Below are positions 22,623 to 30,084 of a DNA stretch of 64,000 nt, one piece after another. How positions within the stretch are numbered: position 1 is the stretch's first letter; every line of letters begins with the position of its first letter. The notes below the pieces were generated by a model, which searched no databases, was not told the DNA's origin, and worked only from the letters and a program-made list of their open reading frames with translations. A program made the translations under genes and the position numbers. The stretch lies in the NCBI RefSeq assembly GCF_000741575.1, contig NZ_JGYV01000017.1, forward strand, positions 1 to 64,000, in the 5' to 3' direction. The DNA comes from Bifidobacterium cuniculi. Its GTDB lineage: Bacteria > Actinomycetota > Actinomycetes > Actinomycetales > Bifidobacteriaceae.

Positions 22623-22742
22623 TGGCGATTATACCATCACAGGGAACCAGCTTCCGATCGACGGAATCCCCGCCAAGGGGCATGGGGGTACCCCAAACCT
22701 GGCCGGTCGGTATCGCGGCGGTGCGAACGCGCCGTCAACCGG

Positions 22743-25268
22743 TCAGTCATTCGGATTGTCCGTACGTGGTCGACGGTATTGGAAGCCGTAGTTGCGGGCG
22801 GCATCCTCCAACACGTGCTCCGTATCCTTCCTGTCGTGATCGCCGGCCAGGGAGCGAAGCTCGTCGAACGCGGAATCGATGTCGGACTGGGGGAGATTCA
22901 TGGCTGTCGCCGCGGCCACCACGTACACGGCACGGCGCAGCAGCTCGTTATGGCGCGCCCCGCGCGGCATCGGGGATGTATCCAGGTGCAAACGGCCATC
23001 CGATGACCTGAACCGTTTGAACGAGCTCGGGGCGACGGTCGGACGCGAGTCGCCGTGCCCCACATGCGCCTTGCCGTCCGGGCCGGTGTATGCCTCCGGC
23101 ATACGTACGAAACCGTATTTGGAGAACAGCTCCAGCATCGGCTGGGTCAGCATCGGTACCCTGCCGTCGATGGGTGCGGCGACCGGTTCGTACACGCCCT
23201 GATCCGTCCGGGAGCCTGCGCAGATGACGTAGCCGCCGCCCGCGGCCTTCAAGTCGACTAGCAGCGTGGGATCGCCGCTCGTGGCCTTGCCGACGGCGCT
23301 TTTCTTGAAATATCGCATCAGGTCCGGTGGCACGCGGTACGTGCCATGGTAGCCGCCGCGCGCCGAACGCTCCAGATATGGCATGGGGAAGTCTTCGGAA
23401 CCGATGGGCGCGCCCAGGTCGCGCTCCATGCGGTTCAGGCCATGCTCGCAGCCGTTGCCGTCATGGTCGGCGTCCCAGTCGATGATGACGGTGTTATCGC
23501 CCGCGATCTCCGCGGCAGACGGGGACACGGTGAAATCGGGCAGCGTGGCGGCCTGTCCCGATTCGGCCTTCCGATGCCAGTTCCTCGCCACCTTGTTCTC
23601 GGCAGGTACGTACACGCCGGTATCGCCGCCGTCGCGCTTCGCCCGCGCCCATTCAACCGGATCGGCGTCGTTTGGCGTCAGGGTGGCGAGGTCGGTGACG
23701 GCTCGCGTCGCCTTCTTCTCCTTCAGGGCTTCAGCCTGCCGCACATCGGCGGTCAGCATGGACTCCATCGCCTCCCGATACGGTTTGAACATGGACTCGC
23801 TCTTGACCGTCAGGCCGAAGTCGCCCTGACGTCGGCCCGTCTTCAGGCCGGTGCGGTTGATGAACGAGCGCGAATAGCGGTGGCCCTTGCCCAGATACGG
23901 GTTGTCGGCGCTTACCGTGAAGCCCTTCTCCACAATCTCCTTGACGGCGAACAGCTCGGACTCGTCGAGGCTCTCAAGCGTGCCGATGGACTCGGTCATG
24001 TCGGGACGATAACCGTGCGTCCATAGGGCCGCGGAGAACAGCAGCATCTCGACGGCGCCGTATCGGTTATCGAGCCAGTTGGCCAGTTTGGCGAACTCGT
24101 CGTGCGTGTGGCCCTCGCTGGCGTTCACTTCGACCAGGCGGCGCTCAAACGCCCGCGTCGCCTCCTTGTATGGCGCCCTGTTCGTCAGCGAGATGAAACC
24201 GCAGTGCGGGCGCACCTCGTAGGCGACGCCGCCGCCGTAGCGCACGGTGAACGGGTCGCATGTGGCGATCTTCTTCATCGCGCGGGCGCATGCCTCGCTC
24301 GACATGTCGGATTCAGGGTCGGAGACCCATAGGGCGTCGACCAGTTTGCCAGCCTCGTTGCCGCCGTCGAAGCCGCCCTGTGACAGGCGTTCGATGTCAA
24401 TCTCGCTGCACCAGCGGTCGAACGTCCTGCGGAACCCGCCGAACAGCAGCCCCTTGCCGTTGCCTCCTTGACCGTAGAAGCACCACAGATTCTCCAGCCG
24501 TGGCGCCATGATCGGATACGCCCAGTACAGCGCCAGGTTCAAGGCGGATGCCTCGGTGCCGGTGACAAAGCTCATCCATTTATGGACGCGCACGTTCATA
24601 GCCTGATAGTCGTCCTTGTTTCCGGGGAGCGCTTCCTCGGGCACTGCGATGTCGACGATGTACGGGATGCGGTCCGGCTCGTCCTTCTTCGTCAGGGTCG
24701 GCTTGCCGTCCTTGACGTACATGGTCGCCTGACGGCCGGAGGGCGTGTGTATGCGCGCACCCCGGCGTACCGGTGCGTACAGGTCGGGACGGAGCGTGGC
24801 CATCAGGCGGATCATCGCCTTCAGCGCACGTTCGATCTCCCTGGAGCGGCTTGCCGATTTTACATCCAGTTCGGACTCGAAGTTGAGTACATGGTAGCTT
24901 TCCAGCGCCTCCATGCCGTCATCGGGGCGGTCGAGCGCGTAGAACACGTTAGGGTCGTTGTCGCAGACACGATAGCGCCCTTCCGCGATGGCGGTGACCG
25001 CCTTCTGATATCCGATGGGCCAGATGGGTCCCCCGCCGGGCATCATGGCCGCCTCGGCGACCGGGCCGGAATCGGTCAGCCATTTGTTGCACGTGTCCAG
25101 CGTCGGCGGATCGCTGAACCGGATGCCTCCGAGTACCAGGTGCGTGTTGATGTCCCCGCCGCGTAGATGGTAGTTCGCGTTGAGCAGACGGAGGAGTTCG
25201 CCCAGTTGTGCCGCCGTATAGTCGCCGCCGGGACGCATTCCGTCCATTGGATTCACATGATCTTCCAT
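22743..25268 (-). CDS. replication protein: SF3-like helicase plus C-terminal PrimPol-like domain
   Basis: About 841 residues. Around residues 265-430 is a superfamily 3 helicase as in phage D5-type primases: Walker A CFYGQGGNGKG (Lys near 272), Walker B-like DALWVSDPESDM, then GFISLTNRAPY and an arginine-rich AFERRLVEV. Around 575-700 is a region resembling archaeo-eukaryotic PrimPol: acidic DWDADHDGNG, then RGGYHGTYRVP, then DLKAAGGGYVICAGS. In most such proteins the primase is N-terminal; here it follows the helicase. GAAAGGA sits 5 nt before the ATG at 25268. With the iterons just upstream this looks like a replication initiator that lets the element replicate when excised. Confidence 0.78.
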   Translation of the reverse strand: MEDHVNPMDGMRPGGDYTAAQLGELLRLLNANYHLRGGDINTHLVLGGIRFSDPPTLDTCNKWLTDSGPVAEAAMMPGGGPIWPIGYQKAVTAIAEGRYRVCDNDPNVFYALDRPDDGMEALESYHVLNFESELDVKSASRSREIERALKAMIRLMATLRPDLYAPVRRGARIHTPSGRQATMYVKDGKPTLTKKDEPDRIPYIVDIAVPEEALPGNKDDYQAMNVRVHKWMSFVTGTEASALNLALYWAYPIMAPRLENLWCFYGQGGNGKGLLFGGFRRTFDRWCSEIDIERLSQGGFDGGNEAGKLVDALWVSDPESDMSSEACARAMKKIATCDPFTVRYGGGVAYEVRPHCGFISLTNRAPYKEATRAFERRLVEVNASEGHTHDEFAKLANWLDNRYGAVEMLLFSAALWTHGYRPDMTESIGTLESLDESELFAVKEIVEKGFTVSADNPYLGKGHRYSRSFINRTGLKTGRRQGDFGLTVKSESMFKPYREAMESMLTADVRQAEALKEKKATRAVTDLATLTPNDADPVEWARAKRDGGDTGVYVPAENKVARNWHRKAESGQAATLPDFTVSPSAAEIAGDNTVIIDWDADHDGNGCEHGLNRMERDLGAPIGSEDFPMPYLERSARGGYHGTYRVPPDLMRYFKKSAVGKATSGDPTLLVDLKAAGGGYVICAGSRTDQGVYEPVAAPIDGRVPMLTQPMLELFSKYGFVRMPEAYTGPDGKAHVGHGDSRPTVAPSSFKRFRSSDGRLHLDTSPMPRGARHNELLRRAVYVVAAATAMNLPQSDIDSAFDELRSLAGDHDRKDTEHVLEDAARNYGFQYRRPRTDNPND

Positions 25269-25320
25269 GTGTGTCCTTTCCGCCCCGCCGGTCGTGTCGG
25301 ATCGGCGGGGCATTCTTCCT

Positions 25321-25524
25321 TTATCGGTTGTTCCTGCGGCCTGTGTCATGCAGGCAGGCGGCGATGGCGGCCTCTACGCGGCTTTTCGGATAGCGCACGC
25401 ATTTCGGCCCGAACTCGTATCGAGGTACGCCGAGACGCGCCATGATACGGGCCACGCTCGGGCGTGCGATGCCCATGCGTTCTGCGATCCAGCCGCCGTC
25501 GACCAGCTCCTCGTGTTCGTCCAT
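25321..25524 (-). CDS. small HTH DNA-binding protein
   Basis: About 67 residues. DGGWIAERMGIARPSVARIMARLG forms a helix-turn-helix, followed by a wing (KCVRYPKSRVEAAI). GAAAGGA lies 9 nt before the ATG at 25524; an ATG at 25545 is in frame. It precedes the helicase-primase gene by 50 bp on the same strand, so it may be a copy-control protein or an excisionase. No closer family is recognisable. Confidence 0.65.
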   Translation of the reverse strand: MDEHEELVDGGWIAERMGIARPSVARIMARLGVPRYEFGPKCVRYPKSRVEAAIAACLHDTGRRNNR

Positions 25525-25747
25525 CGACTCGTTTCCTTTCGACATCAGACCTCCATGCGTGCAGTGCCCGCATGGTTTGCGAGTGCGTCTATGCGCTCAC
25601 GCCCGCAGGGCATCGAAAACGGCGGATTATCAAGGAAAGGGCGGTTGCGAAAAACATCCCGGATTGGGATACCCGTTCTTTTCCTCCGCCCATGGGCTTG
25701 CGGTCCTGTCCCCGTCAGGCGCGCCGGATGCGGTTAACGGGGCGGTC

Positions 25748-26006
25748 ATGCACTTAGCCTCGCGGGGAATGCAGTTAACGTCGGGTGGTCGGAACGGCGT
25801 CGTTCCAACGATTCCTCGCCCTCGATGCAGTTAATGCACTTAAATCACGCCCCTAGGCGGTAAATCGGGGAAAGAAAAAATCGCAAATGGCTACATTAAG
25901 TGCATTAACTGCATTTTTCCCTTGAAAACGGCGTCATTCCAACGTTTTGAGGACATGCGGTTAACTACATTTTCAGCGAGGTTAACTACATTCGTGCAGT
26001 TAACCT
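25748..26006. other. iteron cluster, probable replication origin of the inner element
   Basis: AT-richer than its surroundings and packed with short related repeats: TGCAGTTAA (25770, 25826, 25997), its complement TTAACTGCA (25906), TGCACTTA (25749, 25835), TAAGTGCA (25897), and GGTTAACTACATT (25960 and 25980). Two copies of an AACGGCG-TTCCAACG motif lie among them (25793-25810; 25927-25944), with a third at 22224-22241. Position, immediately upstream of a helicase-primase operon, fits an iteron-controlled origin. No gene was found between 25525 and 26340. Confidence 0.6.
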
Positions 26007-26030
26007 CCAGGAGGGGGTGTCGGGTCGCGC

Positions 26031-26041
26031 GGGGGGGGGGG
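26031..26041 (+). repeat. run of eleven G residues
   Basis: An 11-base homopolymer in the gene-free stretch between the iterons and the kinase gene. The following 300 bp to 26340 hold no convincing gene, although open frames cross it. Such runs are prone to slippage and to sequencing error. Confidence 0.75.
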
Positions 26042-26340
26042 CGATCATTGAAAGCAGCATCCTTACAGGCTGTAATGATGTGGCTCGCTGGCGGAACCCA
26101 GGGGGCGGTGAACAGGGAACACCACTGCCTCACCTGTTACGAAAGCGAAAGCACCTGATATTGGGATGCGAGAGAAGACATGGGTATCCGACGGATTTTC
26201 CTTGTCTGCATGGCACGGGGCATATGTCAAGGAATTCTCATAGCGGCGGGATGGGCCGTTATCCCACAGTGGAAAATAGCTGGGGGAGAGGAGAGAGCTT
26301 GTGCCTGATGGCGTTTTGCCGATATCTCTTATCGGAGACC

Positions 26341-27522
26341 TTATGCGGACTGTAGTGCAGTCCGCGAGTCTCGTAGCTTCTTCATCTCCTCGATGATGCC
26401 CTTCACCGTCTGATACCGGTCGGCGGGGTTGGTGGCCGAGCATTTCTGGATGATGGAGCCCAGCCGCGATCCATCGGTGACAAGGTTCTCCTTGCCAGTG
26501 AGGGTGTAGTTGAGAATGAAACCAATCGAATATATGTCGTTGACCGGCTTGAAATCCCTGAACGATTTCAGGGCCGGATCTATTATGGAGCCTTTCATCG
26601 CGGAGCCCGTGCTCGTGAGATCCGAGGTCTTCTCCTTGGCGAGCCCGAAGTCGGAGACCTTGACCATGAACGCATCGCTGCCTCTATACGTATGGACGAG
26701 CACATTTCTGTAGCTGAGGTCGCGGTGGCACACGCCACGCCTGTGCAGGAAGTTCATCGCGTACAGGAACTGCATCGCCATCTTGTGGCGGGTCTGGTAA
26801 GACATCTTCTGGATGTTGTGCGAGATGTAGTCCCTCAGCGTGTGCTCGCAGTACTCCATCGTGTAGCTGTTGTCCGATTCGTCGTAGCGGTAGACCTTCA
26901 GGATGTAGGGGAAGTCGAACCGCTTCATGATGTCGAACTCCCTGCGGAACCTCTCGACCTCCTTGGGGTCCGCGTCCTTCTTCAGCCTCTTGCGCGCGAT
27001 CTGGATGCCGTAGTTCGGGTCGGTGAACTTATGGACGAACGCATAGGCCCCTTCTCCGACGAGTTGAAGCCGGACCTGTTCCGTTCCGGCAAGCGTCGTC
27101 CCGCTCTCCTCCGTCTCGAACACCGTGTCGTAGTATTCGACCTCTATCGGCGTGAGCCCCTCCGGGATGGGACTCCCGCAAGTCGGTTGGAGCCACCCAG
27201 GGGAGCTATCGATCACCCTTTGGTATTCGGGCTTGGTTTCAATCCGTATCCCGGCCTTGGAGGCGATCCTCAGCAACGCGGAGTATGTCTCGTTCACCTC
27301 CATCAGCTCACGGCTGGGGTCGGCGTTGAAGTGACCGCCCACGCCCTGCGGGGCCTTGTAATTCATGAACTCGAAGGCGTTGTTGTACTGCTCGTGCAGC
27401 CATGCGAAGACGCGCCCGAACCGCCGCTCCCCGTCGTATAGCCCGAGGTATTTTCCGTCGACCTGCTTCTCCGCGAACTGGCTCAGGTAATTGTCCAGTT
27501 GCCGCTGTGGGGATAGAGACAA
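26341..27522 (-). CDS. Ser/Thr protein kinase-like protein, probable defence gene
   Basis: 393 residues, no membrane segment. Residues 1-130 are of unknown type. From about 145 a eukaryotic-like kinase domain: glycine loop GEGAYAFV, lysine in QIARKRL, catalytic loop HRDLSYRN, DFGLA, and DIYSIGFILNYTLTG. All key catalytic residues are present. It has no extracellular sensor domain, so it is not a PknB-type receptor. It lies divergent from a type III restriction-modification pair inside a mobile island, and stand-alone kinases in that setting often act in phage defence. The start is TTG at 27522, with GGAGG six bases upstream; no ATG is suitably placed. The DNA is less GC-rich than the flanking chromosome. 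Confidence 0.8.
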   Translation of the reverse strand: MSLSPQRQLDNYLSQFAEKQVDGKYLGLYDGERRFGRVFAWLHEQYNNAFEFMNYKAPQGVGGHFNADPSRELMEVNETYSALLRIASKAGIRIETKPEYQRVIDSSPGWLQPTCGSPIPEGLTPIEVEYYDTVFETEESGTTLAGTEQVRLQLVGEGAYAFVHKFTDPNYGIQIARKRLKKDADPKEVERFRREFDIMKRFDFPYILKVYRYDESDNSYTMEYCEHTLRDYISHNIQKMSYQTRHKMAMQFLYAMNFLHRRGVCHRDLSYRNVLVHTYRGSDAFMVKVSDFGLAKEKTSDLTSTGSAMKGSIIDPALKSFRDFKPVNDIYSIGFILNYTLTGKENLVTDGSRLGSIIQKCSATNPADRYQTVKGIIEEMKKLRDSRTALQSA

Positions 27523-27806
27523 TCCGATCCTCCGATCGTAAGTGGAATCGCCCCCATTGTAGCCGCGCCCCGGGTGCGGACGAGCGCGCGCGGACGCCCG
27601 TACCGAGACGTCCGACCCGCCGGCGCCGGTCCCGGTGGAACTCCGTTACTCCCGTTCCTCCGCCAAGGCTTTCCATGCCCGATCAGGAATCCACGACCCC
27701 ATGGGCTCGTGAAACACCGGGACGCATAGCGGTACAATATGGGCGTTTCGCCCGTATTGCCAATAAAATGACGGCGGAGTGTATTGTGACCAAAGGGAGT
27801 GCAGTG

Positions 27807-30071
27807 GTGAGTAGCCAGACCTCGCAAGCCGAAGTGCAGAGCCTTATCAACCGTGCCGTGAAGCTCGGCGATCCGAAGCTGGCCGCCGACATCAGGCAGT
27901 TCGCCTCGACCCGACAGTACGGACTTGTGTTCGAGCACAACCGGCCGGAACGCATGAGGCTGTACGGCAAGCCGGTCACGGCACGCGACGTCGTGCAGGT
28001 CCTGCCCCGACGCGGCACCGCCGAATCGGCGGAGAACCGCTCGCTGTGGCGCATCTCCGCACTGCATGACGGCAAGGCCGACCTGTACGCCTACGTGGCT
28101 CCCGACTACGCGGACAACGACGGGGAGCCGCGCACCGTCGACGTGTCCGACCTGGTCGCCGTGTCGGAATACGACCAGCCCATCTACGCGGGGCTCAGAG
28201 AGACCGGCCGTGTGGAGCACGGCGGAGACAAGCCCTACCAAGTCGTCATCAACGGCGAGAACTACCACGCGCTCGAGGCTCTGGCGTTCGCCTGCGCGGG
28301 CAAGGTCGACTGCATCTACATCGACCCGCCGTACAACACGGGCGCGAAGGATTGGAAGTACAACAACGACTACGTCGATGGTTCCGACCAGTATCGCCAC
28401 TCGAAGTGGCTCGCGTTCATGGAACGCCGCCTGAAGCTCGCCAAGCGTCTGCTGAACCCCGCTGACAGCGTGCTCATCGTCACCATCGACGAGAAGGAAT
28501 ACACCCGTCTTGGATTACTCTTGGATAGCGTGTTTCCCGATGCCAATATTCAAATGGTGACCTCGGTTATAAGCAAGAAAGGGTCAAACCGAAGGAATGA
28601 ATTTTCCCGCTGTGCCGAGTTTATTTATTATGTAATGCTTGGTGCAGCCGCGCCGATTTCCACTCCATCGGATATGAACGGAACGGGGAAAACGGCGACA
28701 ACCGAGTTACCTGTTTGCTGGCAATATCTTAAACGAAGGGGATCGAGTTTGGGGGCATCCAGAAAAGGGCGTCCCGGACTGTTTTATCCCATCTTCATAA
28801 ATCGATCGGACGGATCATTGCATTCCATCGGCAGCCCACTCCCGGGTGAAGTGGATCGTCATGATGTTATCTGTCCTTCGGGGACCTGGGCGGCATGGCC
28901 TTTGCGTCCCAATGGGGAGGAGGGCTGCTGGCAAGTTCAGCCTTCCAGGTTGCAGGAGCAGCTGGAAGAAGGCACTTGCTATCTTTCAGCAACAGATGAA
29001 AGCAAGGAAGCGGCTCAATTTCTATATTTAAAAGATAACGACCGCAAAAAAGTTTTAACAGGGCAGGTGTATATTCTCGGAAAGGAATCTAGCGGTAAAT
29101 TAATTATTGCGCCGCAGGAGTCCTTGAACGAGGTACGTCCTAAAGATGTGTGGACCATGAATTCACACGATGCGACACATGGGACGAATATGATCAACTC
29201 GTTGTTAATCAATAGACGCTTTCCTTATCCCAAGTCCCTTTACGCAGTCGAAGATACCATCCGTTTCTTCGTAGCCGATAAGCCCGACGCACTCGTGGTC
29301 GACTTCTTTTCCGGTTCCGGCACTACGGCTCATGCCGTCATGCGTCTGAATCACCAGGACGGCGGCCGTCGCCGTTCCATTAGCGTGACCAACAATGAGG
29401 TGGGTGTGGAGGAGGCGAAGACCCTTATCAAGGCCGGTCACCGCCAAGGCGATTCTGAGTGGGAGGCGCGCGGCATCTGCGAGTACATCACCAAGCCCCG
29501 TATCACGGCAGCCATCACCGGAAGAACCCCCGATGGCGAGCCTGTCAAAGGTTCCTATTCCATTACGAAGGAGAGCTTCGAGTTGGACGAGGATGCGCAA
29601 GCCATTAGCAAGAAAACGGGCAAGCCGATTAAGAGAAACTACTACGTCAAGAAGCAAGTACCAGATCCGTCGGTGCGTGACCAGTTTCCCATGGCCGACG
29701 GCTTCGAGGAGAACGCCGTCTTCTACGACCTGACCTACCAGGACCCCACGGCCGTCAGGCTCGGCATGGCGTTCCGCGAGGTGGCGCCGCTGCTATGGCT
29801 CAGGGCCGGCGCACGGGGGCGTTGCATCATGGACGAAAAGCCGGACTGGGACATCGCCGACACGTATGCGGTCCTGTTCGACCCGTCCCGCGCCAACGCG
29901 TTCGTCTCCGAACTGGCGAAGGCGCCCCATGTCGGGCTGGTGTACGTCGTGACCGACGACGAGCGCCGTTTCGCGTCGGTGTCGGCCATGCTCGGCGGCC
30001 TGCCCGCCGTGCGCCTGTACGCCGACTACCTGCGTTCGTTCCGCATCAGCGCCGAAGGCGCCAACAACTGA
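27807..30071 (+). CDS. mod: type III restriction-modification system, DNA methyltransferase subunit Mod
   Basis: About 754 residues. Catalytic motif DPPYNTG near residue 173 precedes the SAM-binding motif FFSGSGTTAHAVM near 500, the beta-class order of N6-adenine methyltransferases and of type III Mod subunits. The stretch between (roughly 28500-29250) is the target recognition region and is much richer in A and T than the rest of the gene. AAAGGGAG at 27792-27799 favours GTG 27807 or 27804; ATG 27768 and GTG 27786 are in-frame alternatives. A possible -10, TACAAT, is near 27734. Mod marks the recognition sequence and is also needed by Res for cutting. Confidence 0.92.
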   Translation: MSSQTSQAEVQSLINRAVKLGDPKLAADIRQFASTRQYGLVFEHNRPERMRLYGKPVTARDVVQVLPRRGTAESAENRSLWRISALHDGKADLYAYVAPDYADNDGEPRTVDVSDLVAVSEYDQPIYAGLRETGRVEHGGDKPYQVVINGENYHALEALAFACAGKVDCIYIDPPYNTGAKDWKYNNDYVDGSDQYRHSKWLAFMERRLKLAKRLLNPADSVLIVTIDEKEYTRLGLLLDSVFPDANIQMVTSVISKKGSNRRNEFSRCAEFIYYVMLGAAAPISTPSDMNGTGKTATTELPVCWQYLKRRGSSLGASRKGRPGLFYPIFINRSDGSLHSIGSPLPGEVDRHDVICPSGTWAAWPLRPNGEEGCWQVQPSRLQEQLEEGTCYLSATDESKEAAQFLYLKDNDRKKVLTGQVYILGKESSGKLIIAPQESLNEVRPKDVWTMNSHDATHGTNMINSLLINRRFPYPKSLYAVEDTIRFFVADKPDALVVDFFSGSGTTAHAVMRLNHQDGGRRRSISVTNNEVGVEEAKTLIKAGHRQGDSEWEARGICEYITKPRITAAITGRTPDGEPVKGSYSITKESFELDEDAQAISKKTGKPIKRNYYVKKQVPDPSVRDQFPMADGFEENAVFYDLTYQDPTAVRLGMAFREVAPLLWLRAGARGRCIMDEKPDWDIADTYAVLFDPSRANAFVSELAKAPHVGLVYVVTDDERRFASVSAMLGGLPAVRLYADYLRSFRISAEGANN

Positions 30072-30084
30072 AGGAGGAATGCCC

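Noticed and set aside
22519..22791. 90-codon plus-strand frame between integrase 2 and the helicase gene
   Set aside because: Spans the palindromic terminator and overlaps the helicase gene end; no ribosome binding site.
25740..26006. CRISPR-like array in the repeat-rich region
   Set aside because: Repeat units are 8-13 bp, irregularly spaced and in both orientations, unlike direct CRISPR repeats with equal spacers; iterons fit better.
26017..26355. 112-codon plus-strand frame between iterons and kinase
   Set aside because: Runs through the G11 tract, has no ribosome binding site and overlaps the kinase 3' end; no recognisable domain.
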